Below, piece by piece: positions 25,245-33,475 of a stretch of 64,000 nucleotides of DNA; position 1 is the first letter of the stretch; each line of letters begins with the position of its first letter. The stretch lies in NCBI GenBank assembly GCA_035944555.1, contig DASZAY010000003.1, positions 1 through 64,000 of the forward strand, written 5' to 3'. A program made the translations under genes and the position numbers. This stretch comes from CADCWK01 sp035944555 (GTDB lineage Bacteria > Chloroflexota > Chloroflexia > Thermomicrobiales > UBA6265). The notes beneath the pieces are model-generated. The model made no database searches, was not told the DNA's origin, and saw only the letters and a program-made list of their open reading frames with translations.

Positions 25245-25628
25245 GCGGTGGTGCGATCTCCGGGGTCCGCGGGGCCGGTCGAGAGCTGGATCCGGGCCGG
25301 GACAGTGAGGGCAACGGGACGGTCAATCCGCGCGCCGGGGACGTGTTTCGCCTGTCTCGTCCGCGCGGGGTCCGGTCGTTCCGGGATCCAGGCGACCTGA
25401 AACCGTCGCGCGTTTTGGGGGTAGGCGGGACGTCGAAGTATACGCTGATCGCTCATCCTCCCCGGTCATTCGACCAGGGCGTCATGAGTATCTACGCACC
25501 AGACAGCGTGGAAGTTTCGCTGTCCGGCCAATGTCCTGGCATCCCGGCCCGGCGAGATGGGAGGGGAGCGCACCGTCAGAGACCGGGCGAAGCCCGTGAT
25601 CCGGGTGGCGGGGCCCCCGGCCGGGCGA
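25245..25628. other. Intergenic region between MazF-like gene and membrane-protein gene
   Basis: A 384-base gap. An imperfect inverted repeat at 25499-25528 (CCAGACAGCG against CGCTGTCCGG, one mismatch) could be the terminator of the toxin-antitoxin pair. The remainder is presumably promoter for the minus-strand membrane-protein gene; no coding frame looks real. Confidence 0.4.
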
Positions 25629-25973
25629 TCAGACGCGGACGATGCGCTGGATGAGCGCGGCGGCCCGGGCGAGCGTGTCTGGCTCGACTTCGCCGCGCAG
25701 CCGCAGCATCCGGCGGCGGTCGACGGTCCGGAGGTGGTCGCAGAGGATCATCGCCGGGCGGTCCATCCCGCCCTCCGGCGGCTGGATCGCGACCCGGGTC
25801 AGGCGGGGGTGTGCCTCGGCGGAGATCGGCAGGACGAAGATCAGCGTGTCGGGCACGGCGTTGAAGCCATCGATCGAGACGACCAGCGCCGGCAGCACCG
25901 TGCCGCCCGGCGTCCGGTTGTGGTCGGGCGCGAGGTCAACGTCCCAGACCTCGCCCTGCCGCGGGAAGGCCAT
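25629..25973 (-). CDS. MazF/PemK-type toxin
   Basis: A 114-residue PemK/MazF-like ribonuclease toxin: RQGEVWDVDLAP at the N-terminus, PALVVSIDGFN, LPISAEAHPRLTRVAIQPPEGG, and an ending with CDHLRTVDRRRM. Members cut mRNA at short sequences and are held inactive by the upstream antitoxin. The ATG overlaps the stop of the antitoxin gene (ATGA at 25970-25973), so translation is coupled. The Arg in VLPISAEAHPR is in the expected active-site region. Confidence 0.88.
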   Translation of the reverse strand: MAFPRQGEVWDVDLAPDHNRTPGGTVLPALVVSIDGFNAVPDTLIFVLPISAEAHPRLTRVAIQPPEGGMDRPAMILCDHLRTVDRRRMLRLRGEVEPDTLARAAALIQRIVRV

Positions 25974-26281
25974 CAGCGGTCCTCCGCGTCGTCGTGCCGT
26001 GGATCAGGGCCGTTCGGGAGGTCCAGCCGGCCGGGGCCGTCGGTCAGCGCGTCGGTGAGCGTGTCGTCCCAGGCGGCGGTGTCGGCGCGGTGCAGCGCCC
26101 AGGCGGTCGGGTGATCTGCCGCCTCGCTGGCGACCTCACGCCGGAAGTCGGCCCAGAACCGGGCGTCGTCGTAGCGGAGGACGGCATCCTGGACAATCGC
26201 GCTCACTGGCCGCTGCTCGCGGGCAGACAGCGCCTGCAGCCGGTCCCGCGTCTCGTCCCGGATCCTGATCGTCGTCGGCAT
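25973..26281 (-). CDS. Ribbon-helix-helix-type antitoxin
   Basis: About 102 residues, with an N-terminal MetJ/Arc-like ribbon-helix-helix (PTTIRIRDETRDRLQALSAREQ, then VSAIVQDAVLRY) and an acidic C-terminal tail suited to wrapping the toxin. It should bind DNA as a dimer and repress its own operon. The start at 26281 is preceded by GGAGACGACG; an ATG at 26293 is possible but has a poorer ribosome site. The 1-base stop/start overlap with the toxin supports the pair. Confidence 0.8.
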   Translation of the reverse strand: MPTTIRIRDETRDRLQALSAREQRPVSAIVQDAVLRYDDARFWADFRREVASEAADHPTAWALHRADTAAWDDTLTDALTDGPGRLDLPNGPDPRHDDAEDR

Positions 26282-26416
26282 CGTCGTCTCCATGTAAGAC
26301 CAGGACAAGGCATCGGGGGCGCGTCTGAGCAAGCCGGGAGAAGCAGGCTGTCGGCCCAGTCGCTAGGCTTGAGCGGGTATCAAACGCAAGGCGGTCATGG
26401 GGAGATTGGATTGATT

Positions 26417-27061
26417 ATGGCAGTTCGCGTGGACCTCAACATCTCGCTCGACGGCTATGGCACCACCACCGACGGCACGGCGGACAACCCGTTCGGAGAG
26501 GACTGGGGCCGCCTGGTCGGCCCGTACACGCAGACGCGCACCTTCCGGGAGCGGGTGCTGGGCATGACCGACGGGTCCGGCACTACCCACCTCGACGACG
26601 AGTACGCGAAGGGTTACTTCGACGGGATCGGCGCCGAGATCATGGGGGCCGGGAAGTTCGGCCTGCACCTGTATCCTGACGATCCCGACTGGAAGGGATG
26701 GTGGGGCGACGAGCCGCCCTTCGGGTTCCCGGTGTTCGTCCTGACGCACACGCCGCGTCCCAGCCTGGCGATGAAAGGTGGGACCGAGTTCCACTTCATC
26801 ACCGCGACGCCGGAAGAGGCGCTGGCACAGGCGACCGCCGTCGCGGGCGACCGCGATGTCCGGGTCGGCGGGGGCATCACGGTCGTCCGGGACTACCTCA
26901 AGGCTGACCTGGTCGATCGGCTCCACGTGGCCATCACCCCGATCATCCTGGGCCAAGGACTCAATCTCTGGGAGGACCTGCGTGGGCTCGAGCGACGCCT
27001 TCCCAACGTCACTACCGAGACGGCGCCGAGCGGCATCGTCCACATCACCATGAGCCGCTGA
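26417..27061 (+). CDS. Dihydrofolate-reductase/RibD-C family protein
   Basis: A 214-residue member of the RibD C-terminal/DHFR-like family: VDLNISLDGYG at the start, a nucleotide-binding GGGITVVRDYLKADLVD segment and a C-terminal ITPIILGQGLNLWEDL. It probably uses NADPH to reduce an unknown substrate; these stand-alone proteins are not the folate enzyme. The ATG at 26417 is the first with family similarity; upstream in-frame sequence belongs to the antisense of the antitoxin gene. It is followed by two strong hairpins. Confidence 0.8.
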   Translation: MAVRVDLNISLDGYGTTTDGTADNPFGEDWGRLVGPYTQTRTFRERVLGMTDGSGTTHLDDEYAKGYFDGIGAEIMGAGKFGLHLYPDDPDWKGWWGDEPPFGFPVFVLTHTPRPSLAMKGGTEFHFITATPEEALAQATAVAGDRDVRVGGGITVVRDYLKADLVDRLHVAITPIILGQGLNLWEDLRGLERRLPNVTTETAPSGIVHITMSR

Positions 27062-27112
27062 CCGGGAGCCACCCCCATCCGGTGGGCCCCTTCCAGCCCG
27101 GTGAGGCAATTA

Positions 27113-27148
27113 CGCCGTAGTGAGGGGGCTTGCCCCCTCACTACGGCG
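27113..27148. terminator. Perfect hairpin with CTTG loop (first)
   Basis: CGCCGTAGTGAGGGGG at 27113-27128 pairs perfectly with 27133-27148 across a CTTG loop. It follows the reductase gene and faces a convergent gene. Confidence 0.75.
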
Positions 27149-27211
27149 GCGCGCCCGATCGCCCCCGGCCCCTTCATCAGGCCAAATCACGGCAGTCGAT
27201 GCGGACAAGCA

Positions 27212-27239
27212 GATGAGATGGGGCTTGCCCCATCTCATC
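27212..27239. terminator. Perfect hairpin with CTTG loop (second)
   Basis: GATGAGATGGGG at 27212-27223 pairs perfectly with CCCCATCTCATC at 27228-27239 across the same CTTG loop. It probably serves the minus-strand gene ending at 27314. Its GGGGCTTGCCCC core is identical to that of the hairpin at 27113-27148. Confidence 0.75.
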
Positions 27240-27313
27240 GGATTCGCTGCCTCTCAATCAGCCACGATCGAGAACCACTCGGCGAAGGGAGGGGCGACCA
27301 TGGTGATCGATCC

Positions 27314-29431
27314 CTACCCCCGCAGCCGGGCGCGCTCGCGGTCGAAGATTCGCCGCAGGATGGCGACGGTGCTCGCGTAGGTCGAATCCAGCCCGTAGAA
27401 ATCCATCCCGCGGGCGCCGAGCGTCTGGGCCCGGGTGTAGGGGGTGTCCGACGCGTAGTGGAGGATGCCGAGGTCCAGCCCGCCGCCGTCGCGGCCACGC
27501 AGCGCCGTGCCGAGGTTGACCGCTTCGCCACTGGGATAGCGACTGGGGAACAGCTCCTCGCTGATCGCGCTCAGGTACGGCCCGGCTTCCATCTCGACGA
27601 CGGTGTAGGCCTCACGGTAGAAGAAGTCCAGGTAGCCCTGGTTCTGGAGATACGTGCCCTTGACCGTGACCGCCTTCTGGTGGTCGAGCAGGTCGCCGAA
27701 GACGAGATACGGCGCGAGGCTGTCGTAGTCGAAGCAGTTGTCGAACCAGTACGTGTTGCTGGAGTGCTCGTCGTAGACCACGTCCGAGATCATCACGTCG
27801 CCGATCCGGCCGTTGAGCGTCGCGGCCTTGCCCAGGATGTAGATGCCCTGGATCGCGTCGACGGAGACGCCGATCTGGCTAAGCAGCTCGTAGGCAGCCA
27901 GGCCCAGCGGGTAGTTGATGTTGACGATCACGGCGTCCGAGCCCTCCGCCCGGCCGTCGAACCCGTCGGCGTTGCGGCCGTCGGCGTCCATGCCGGAGCG
28001 GTCGGTGACCCGGTCGGTCCCACCGCGGAGGCGCGGATCGAAGCATTCCGGATCCAGCCGGGACACGTCGATTATCTGAACCCCCACGTCGATGGCGCCG
28101 GTCGGGTCGATCGTCTCGATCCCGAGCGCGACCTCCTCGGCGTTGCGCTGGGCACGCTCGTCGGCCATGCCGGGAGCGGCGAAGTACGACCGGGCGGCGA
28201 AGTACAGCCAGTTCTCCCAGGGGGAGCGGGAGACGCCGCGCTCAAACAGTTCCAGCTCGGGGATCAGCTCGTGGTGGCCGGTGCGGCGGATGCTGGCGAC
28301 GATCTCATCCTCGCGCCGGCGGGTGGTGCCGGAGAGGACGTTGACGATGCTGTGGGTATTGCTGGAGACGAGGTAGAGCGGCCGGTCGGCCAGTCCGAGC
28401 TCCTGCAGCCGGGTGGCGACGGGCGACCACCACTGCCGGGCCGAGCGGGCGTAGCCGTTCTGCGAGCCACCGAGCAGGCGGATGCTGAACCGCTTGCGGG
28501 CGTCGGCCATCTTGGCCAGGTTGGGCCAGAGCCGGACCCCCCAGACACTCCGCAGCCGGTTCCAGTCGCCGGAGGAGAGCAGCAGGCGCTCGCCGATGCT
28601 GGCGAACCGCTCGTCGCTGGGCGGCACGCCCTCCCCCGTCGCCAGCGCGCGGACCTCGGCGGCGAGCTCCGGGTCCGCCTGGAATAGCCGGTGGAACTTG
28701 TTCCACTCGATCTGCCACGCGACGATCGTCGGGACGGCGTCGTCGAGATCGGATGCGGAGGCGATGTAGGCGGCCAGCGTCTCACCGCCGTCGTACAGCC
28801 AGCGGCGCCGGCGACCGGGGGCGGACTGCATCTCCCAGTCGTCGAGCTCGGTGAAGCCGTGGCGGGTGAAGTCGCGCCGGGTCTGGGCGAGGACGATGCG
28901 GCGGACGTCGACGATGCAGGCCGGGAGGCGCTGGGTGCTGTACATGAAGGCGTTCATGTCGGGCGCCTCTTCGGTGGCGCCGGCATGGAGAGAGGCCGCG
29001 GCCATGATGTGGGCCGGTTCCAGCGACGAGACGGAGATGGCGCCGGAGCTTTGGAGCAGCGTGGTGTAGGTCCGGACGTAGAGGTCGACCTCTCGCTTGC
29101 CCGGCCCGGTGATTGGTGTCTCCAGTGATCGATCGTTGGCGCCGAGCGCGCCGGGCCGACCCGTACCGCCGGCTCCGGATCGCGTCATCGCCGGGAGCTG
29201 CTGGGCGAGGGGCGGGGCGCCGGCGCCCTCGGCTGGCTGCGCCCCTGAACCGCCGACGGCCAGGTTGGCCTCGTCCTGGTCGTCCATCTGGCCGGCCGGG
29301 TCGTTCGGCGCCACCGCGGATCCGCTCATCGCGCCACCGGGTGCGAACCGGCCCGGGTCACCACCGCGGGTGCCGCCGTTCCTCCGGCCTTCATTGCTGG
29401 TCCGGCCGTCGTTGTCCTGCCCCTGACCCAT
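27314..29431 (-). CDS. Large conserved protein with phosphorylase-like C-terminus (possibly DUF6909)
   Basis: A 705-residue cytosolic protein. The first ~105 residues are disordered Gly/Ala/Pro. The middle is alpha-helical (MAAASLHAG, FTRHGFTELDDWEMQS, LFQADPELAAEVRALATGEG). The C-terminal third (AVIVNINYPLGLAAYELLS, IYILGKAATLNGRIGDVMIS, AYTVVEMEAGPYLSAI) strongly recalls the purine-nucleoside-phosphorylase/AMP-nucleosidase fold, including a VEMEAG signature. I think this family is DUF6909 but cannot confirm it. A role in nucleotide or NAD metabolism is an inference. The ATG at 29431 follows GGGGGGATGG. A strong terminator separates it from the LPxTG gene upstream. Confidence 0.55.
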   Translation of the reverse strand: MGQGQDNDGRTSNEGRRNGGTRGGDPGRFAPGGAMSGSAVAPNDPAGQMDDQDEANLAVGGSGAQPAEGAGAPPLAQQLPAMTRSGAGGTGRPGALGANDRSLETPITGPGKREVDLYVRTYTTLLQSSGAISVSSLEPAHIMAAASLHAGATEEAPDMNAFMYSTQRLPACIVDVRRIVLAQTRRDFTRHGFTELDDWEMQSAPGRRRRWLYDGGETLAAYIASASDLDDAVPTIVAWQIEWNKFHRLFQADPELAAEVRALATGEGVPPSDERFASIGERLLLSSGDWNRLRSVWGVRLWPNLAKMADARKRFSIRLLGGSQNGYARSARQWWSPVATRLQELGLADRPLYLVSSNTHSIVNVLSGTTRRREDEIVASIRRTGHHELIPELELFERGVSRSPWENWLYFAARSYFAAPGMADERAQRNAEEVALGIETIDPTGAIDVGVQIIDVSRLDPECFDPRLRGGTDRVTDRSGMDADGRNADGFDGRAEGSDAVIVNINYPLGLAAYELLSQIGVSVDAIQGIYILGKAATLNGRIGDVMISDVVYDEHSSNTYWFDNCFDYDSLAPYLVFGDLLDHQKAVTVKGTYLQNQGYLDFFYREAYTVVEMEAGPYLSAISEELFPSRYPSGEAVNLGTALRGRDGGGLDLGILHYASDTPYTRAQTLGARGMDFYGLDSTYASTVAILRRIFDRERARLRG

Positions 29432-29519
29432 GGTGCCATCCCCCCTGCTCGTCCCGCCGTCGCGGCTGTCCGGGGAGTATAGCGACGGGGACGACGCGGG
29501 CTGTTGGCGTGGGATGAAC

Positions 29520-29557
29520 GGCGACCGGCCCGGGACATCTGTCCCGGGCCGGTCGCC
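29520..29557 (-). terminator. Strong terminator after LPxTG gene
   Basis: An 18-bp perfect stem (29520-29537 with 29540-29557, TC loop; GGCGACCGGCCCGGGACA on the left) lies 35 bases beyond the stop codon of the minus-strand gene at 29592. Confidence 0.8.
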
Positions 29558-29591
29558 GCTCAGGATCGTGTGATCGACGTCAACGCCGGGA

Positions 29592-31118
29592 TCAGATCCG
29601 GGCCGTGACGAGTCGGCGGGTGACCAGCCCAGCCCCGGCGAGCGCGACCAGCGCCACGGCCGCCATGCCCATCAGCGGGAGCATTGTCGTGTCGCTGGCA
29701 CCCGTGCCGGTGCTCGGTAGGCCGGTGACCGGGCCGGACGGCCGCGCCGACGGGACGGTGCTCGGGGCGACCGAGGCGGCCGCGCTGGCCGAGGCCGACG
29801 GGCTGGCGATCGCCTGCGGGATCACGTACCAGCGGCAGCTGAGCAGGTCGCCCGGCTGGACGAAGAGTTCGTACTGAATCCCGTTGCCGTCGAACAGGTA
29901 GACCTCTTCGCCGGACGTGGCGTCGAAGCAGGCGATGTAGAAGGTGTTGACCCGCTCCGACTCCCAGAGTGTCATCAGGTACGGGCCGGCCGGGAGTGAC
30001 TCGAACAGCGTCCGGCCCTCGGCGCCCGTCGTGCCCTCCAGGGCCGTATCGATGTCGAAGTCCGTCCCCTCGTTCAGGTAGACCACCGCCGGGTCGGTGG
30101 CTGGCGTCGGGGCACAATCGGTGAGGTAGTCGTCGCCGTCGTACTCAACCGGGCAGTCGAAGACCTGGACGGCAATGTTGGCCGGAACCGGCGCGACGTC
30201 CTGCGGGGTGACGAAGAAGTCGCACTCGTACTCGCCGCCCGCCACGACCGGGAAGTCGAGCAGCCCGACGTCGCTGGTGACCAGCAGTTCGCGGTAGACG
30301 TTGGTCGTGTCGTAGCACTCCGACGCGATGCCGGTCGTCGTGCGCGGATAGACCGATTCGGTCGGATCGATGCTTATCGAGATCAGCCCCGGCGGGAGCG
30401 TCGAGTCGTGGGCCGTGCCGCTCTGCGACGTCAGGATGTCCTGGACGTAGGCGCCACCGTCGCCGGTTATCGAGAACGGGATGCCCTGCGGCCCACGGAC
30501 ACAGCCCGACTCGTTGGCGTCGCCGGCGTAGTCCGTCTCGCAGACGTAGACCTGGAACACGCCGTTGGCGGTCGTCGGCGGTGGCGGCCCGGCCGAGGAC
30601 GGGATCACATAGAAGCGGCAGGAGTACGTGCCGCCGGCGACGGTCGAGAGCACCGCACCGTTGGTGGCACCATCGAACAGGTAGACCTCGCTGCCGACCG
30701 TCGTGTCGAAGCAGGCGTGGTAGAAGCCGTAGGTGTCGGCGGCGAGCTGGACGACCGCCAGCGTGTCGCCGGCCGGCAGCGTCTGGGTGCTGAACCCGTC
30801 GGCGTCGACGAAATCCGTGATGTAGGTTCCCGTGCCCGGAGGCCCGGTGAAGTCGATGTCGTCCGTGAACAGGACCTCGGTACCGGCCGGGCCGGGCGTG
30901 CAGTCGGTCAGGTAATCCGTCCCCGCGTAATCATCCGGGCAGGTCCAGACCTGCATCGTGATGTCGGCGGTCGCGGCCTGGCTGCCGGCCGACGCCGGAA
31001 GCACCGGCGCGGTGACGAAGGCGGCGAGCAGGGCGGCGAGCATCGCCATCCCGGCGATGAGACGTGGCACGAGGCCGGACGTGATGGCGGATCGACGAGT
31101 CGAAACAATCGGTCCCAT
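29592..31118 (-). CDS. LPxTG-tailed surface protein with three Cys-rich repeats
   Basis: A 508-residue exported protein. A signal peptide (LIAGMAMLAALLAAFVTAPV, cleaved after ASA) is followed by three related ~130-residue domains. Each opens with C-x(2-3)-DY/EY-x-G-x(8-9)-C (VWTCPDDYAGTDYLTDC, VYVCETDYAGDANESGC, VFDCPVEYDGDDYLTDC) and closes with a C-R/D-F/W-Y/F-V-x-P strand. The middle segments carry FYxACFDxTSGxEVYLFDG. A Ser/Ala/Pro linker leads to LPSTG, a hydrophobic helix and RRLVTARI. It probably projects from the wall as a stiff rod with disulfides. The ATG at 31118 has AAGGGGAAGGG upstream; a TTG two codons earlier is possible. The protein at 43763 is a two-domain paralogue. Confidence 0.8.
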   Translation of the reverse strand: MGPIVSTRRSAITSGLVPRLIAGMAMLAALLAAFVTAPVLPASAGSQAATADITMQVWTCPDDYAGTDYLTDCTPGPAGTEVLFTDDIDFTGPPGTGTYITDFVDADGFSTQTLPAGDTLAVVQLAADTYGFYHACFDTTVGSEVYLFDGATNGAVLSTVAGGTYSCRFYVIPSSAGPPPPTTANGVFQVYVCETDYAGDANESGCVRGPQGIPFSITGDGGAYVQDILTSQSGTAHDSTLPPGLISISIDPTESVYPRTTTGIASECYDTTNVYRELLVTSDVGLLDFPVVAGGEYECDFFVTPQDVAPVPANIAVQVFDCPVEYDGDDYLTDCAPTPATDPAVVYLNEGTDFDIDTALEGTTGAEGRTLFESLPAGPYLMTLWESERVNTFYIACFDATSGEEVYLFDGNGIQYELFVQPGDLLSCRWYVIPQAIASPSASASAAASVAPSTVPSARPSGPVTGLPSTGTGASDTTMLPLMGMAAVALVALAGAGLVTRRLVTARI

Positions 31119-31767
31119 GGTCAATACCCTTCCCCTTCTGGGCGATCCCCGAAAACCATCGCCGGCCAGGTACTGCTAGCGGCCGGCATTGCCGCGGCCG
31201 GCGGACCATCCCACCGGGTCATCGAACCTCTGCGGGGAGAGGCGTCCCACCGCCCGCTCCCCCGGCGACGTGCCCCCCGGCACCGCCGCCGTCCCGGACC
31301 GCTGTCCGGTGGTTCGTCTTCTCTAACTCACGGCGCGCGGTTTGGTTTCGCGGTTCACGGCCCGCAATTGATGTTTTCGGTCAATCGCCGACGGGTGAGC
31401 CGGGCCGATGGTCACCACGAGGCCAGCCGGACATGGCGGGCTAAGCGATCGGCACGCGCTGGACGATGCGGCCCTTCGGCGGGATCCAGTTCCCAACCAT
31501 GCCAACGTCATAATCATGTAACAACTCTTGGGTATCCCTTGCAGCATCTCTCGAACCGACCGGGCCGACGCGGTGCCCGGTTTCCAAACCGGTGCTGGTC
31601 CTGGTCGCTCGCCATGTCCGCGATCAGGACTGGACGACGGCGTCCCACTCGTCCCTGGCCCGTGGTTGCGGTGCCGGGAACCACGATGGGGTGAGCGTCG
31701 TCCTTCCGGGAACGAGATCCGGTCGCCAAGGCTACGCCGCCGGGGCCGGGACAGGAGGTGAGTTCCC
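31119..31767. other. Divergent intergenic region between LPxTG gene and PAP2 gene
   Basis: A 649-base gap, the longest in the window. A patch around 31495-31550 is clearly richer in A/T than its surroundings and is a likely promoter area. I found no recognisable riboswitch, small RNA or believable gene; open frames here are Arg/Ser/Pro-rich and unlike proteins. Confidence 0.4.
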
Positions 31768-32568
31768 ATGGCGCATCCGGCCGAACAGGTCCTGCATCAG
31801 TCCCAGTCCCGTTCAGACTCCGGCGCCCACCTAGCGAGCCGGTTCGCCGTCGCCGCGGCCACCACCGCCGCGACGCTCGCGACCCTGTTCGCGCTGCTGT
31901 TCGTCGACGCGATGCGCCACCCGATCGCCGCCTTCGACCTCGACCTGGCCATCTGGCTCCAGGGCGTTGACCAGCCGCTCATCAACGACGCACTCAACGC
32001 CGTGCGAACCCTGACCGGCTCGGAGGGCGCCGTCCTCGGCTGGATGATTGCCGGGCTCGTCTTCGTGCTCCGCCGCTGGTGGGCGCCCGCCGTCGCGCTG
32101 GCGCTGATGCCGCTCGGCGGGGTGATCAACGAGGGGATCGGGATCCTGTTCGTGACCCGGGATCGTCCCCACCACGAACTGCTGTTCCGGGTCAGCCTCA
32201 ACCCCGAGGAACGCTCGTTCCCGTCCGGCCATGTCACCGGGGCCGTCCTGCTCTACGGGCTGATCTTCTTCGTCGCCGGGCGGATCCGGTGGGCGCCGTT
32301 ACGCTGGGCGGTACGGGTTGTCGCTGTGGTCATCCCGCTAGTTACTGGCTACCAGCGCGTCTGGGGTGGCGCCCACTGGCCGTCCGATGTGCTGGCCGCC
32401 TACGCGCTGGGCGGAGTGCTGCTGATCGGGCTCATCGCGCTGGCCCGCTGGCTGGAGCCTGAACTCGCTGGTCGGTCACTGACCGGCGCGGTCGGCCGGG
32501 TCTTCACCCTGTCGCTTGCCCTCGCTGGCTGGCTCATCGGTCGCCGACACTCCTTACGTGAGGCGTAG
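31768..32568 (+). CDS. PAP2-family membrane phosphatase
   Basis: A 266-residue integral membrane protein of the type 2 phosphatidic-acid-phosphatase family. The three active-site motifs are present: TRDRPHHEL (motif 1, R..RP), PSGHVTGAV (motif 2) and GAHWPSDVLAAYALG (motif 3 with the histidine nucleophile in GAHWPSD). It likely dephosphorylates a lipid such as undecaprenyl pyrophosphate or phosphatidate at the outer membrane face. The ATG at 31768 follows a perfect AGGAGGTGA. A hairpin follows at 32608-32641. Confidence 0.9.
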   Translation: MAHPAEQVLHQSQSRSDSGAHLASRFAVAAATTAATLATLFALLFVDAMRHPIAAFDLDLAIWLQGVDQPLINDALNAVRTLTGSEGAVLGWMIAGLVFVLRRWWAPAVALALMPLGGVINEGIGILFVTRDRPHHELLFRVSLNPEERSFPSGHVTGAVLLYGLIFFVAGRIRWAPLRWAVRVVAVVIPLVTGYQRVWGGAHWPSDVLAAYALGGVLLIGLIALARWLEPELAGRSLTGAVGRVFTLSLALAGWLIGRRHSLREA

Positions 32569-32607
32569 CCGCCACCGTCATGCTTCCGGTTCGAGTCATC
32601 TTCACGG

Positions 32608-32641
32608 CATGGTGCCCGATCGCTGTCGATCGGGCACCATG
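32608..32641 (+). terminator. Perfect hairpin after PAP2 gene, overlapping a promoter-like element
   Basis: CATGGTGCCCGATCG at 32608-32622 pairs perfectly with CGATCGGGCACCATG at 32627-32641. It can terminate the PAP2 transcript. The palindrome also contains TGTCGA at 32624-32629, a possible ECF42 -35 element for the next gene. Confidence 0.65.
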
Positions 32642-32650
32642 CCGTTCGTC
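32624..32650 (+). promoter_or_regulatory. Candidate ECF42-type promoter 1
   Basis: TGTCGA at 32624-32629 and CGTC at 32647-32650 are separated by 17 bases, about 65 bases before the ATG at 32715. From memory, ECF42 promoters have TGTCGA and CGA/TC elements. The local sequence is repeated at 32980-33006 with the same spacing. Confidence 0.55.
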
Positions 32651-32714
32651 GTTCTCACGACCGGCGGGAAGGTGGGCAGCGGGCCCGGCTTCTTCCGCTG
32701 GCGGGAGGTCGACC

Positions 32715-32939
32715 ATGTTTCCTCACCATCTGATGACGGACGCCACGCGACATGCGCACGATCGGGAGCTCGCCGAGGCCCGTGCCCGCCGGGCTCGCCG
32801 GGCGACCCGTCCTCCGGCCGGTGCCAACAGCGGGACCGGGCTCGTCCATGGTCTCCGAGCCCGCACCGGGTCCATGCTGATCCGGCTTGGCACCCGGCTG
32901 GCCGGGACGCCCCGGTCCACCCCGCAACCAACTGTCTGA
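32715..32939 (+). CDS. Small basic protein at the head of the ECF sigma operon
   Basis: A 74-residue, Arg-rich protein (RELAEARARRARRATRPP in its first half) with no recognised domain. Support for it being real: GGGAGG at 32703-32708 spaced correctly before the ATG, a promoter-like element 65 bases upstream, and the same element at the same distance before the next gene. It is too short for function prediction; the basic helix could bind nucleic acid or a membrane. Confidence 0.5.
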   Translation: MFPHHLMTDATRHAHDRELAEARARRARRATRPPAGANSGTGLVHGLRARTGSMLIRLGTRLAGTPRSTPQPTV

Positions 32940-32979
32940 GCTGATCCCGGCCTCCCATCCCGGTTGCCGGCCCCGTACC

Positions 32980-33006
32980 GGTCGATCGGGCATGATCCCG
33001 TTCGTC
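32980..33006 (+). promoter_or_regulatory. Candidate ECF42-type promoter 2
   Basis: GGTCGA at 32980-32985 and CGTC at 33003-33006 are again 17 bases apart and lie 66 bases before the ATG at 33073. The stretch 32981-33011 is near-identical to 32625-32655. Confidence 0.55.
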
Positions 33007-33072
33007 GTGTCTTTGAAGGACCGGTCAGATGGCCCGGCCTGCTCGCCCTCCAACCGAGAGAGGATCGTTTCC

Positions 33073-33420
33073 ATGCGATTTCTGCTGCTGATGTCCACGG
33101 ATTCACACCCCGACACCTTCGACGCGTCGGAGGCGGATCTCGACGCCGTCACCGCCATCGACCGCTGGATCGACACGATCCCCGAGCATGTTCGTCTCAT
33201 CGAGGGTTCGCCGATTGCCGGCGCGGGTGCGGCCACGACGGTCCGGATTCGTGGCGATCAGCTCCTGATCACGGACGGGCCATTCGTCGAGTCGCACGAG
33301 ATGATCAACGGGTTTGATGTCATCGATTGCGCCGATCTCGATGAGGCGATCGCCATCGCCTCGCGCCATCCGGTCGCGCGCGGCGGGCGGATCGACGTCC
33401 GCCCCTTTCCCGGCGCCTAA
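33073..33420 (+). CDS. DGPF/YCII-related protein (first)
   Basis: A 115-residue ferredoxin-like protein of the DGPF (YCII-related) family: MRFLLLMSTDS at the start, LLITDGPFVESHEMINGFDVIDC in the middle and a C-terminal EAIAIASRHP. The DGPF motif is the hallmark of proteins encoded beside ECF42 sigma factors. Enzymatic role unsettled. GAGAGAGGA precedes the ATG. It is followed by a paralogue and the sigma gene. Confidence 0.88.
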   Translation: MRFLLLMSTDSHPDTFDASEADLDAVTAIDRWIDTIPEHVRLIEGSPIAGAGAATTVRIRGDQLLITDGPFVESHEMINGFDVIDCADLDEAIAIASRHPVARGGRIDVRPFPGA

Positions 33421-33475
33421 GGCCCGGGTGCGATCCGTCAACAATCGTGCCGTCTCATCCGAATGGAGCTTCCCC

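Noticed and set aside
27101..28687. Plus-strand open frame over the phosphorylase-like gene
   Set aside because: Low-complexity Val/Gly/Asp shadow; begins inside the hairpin region.
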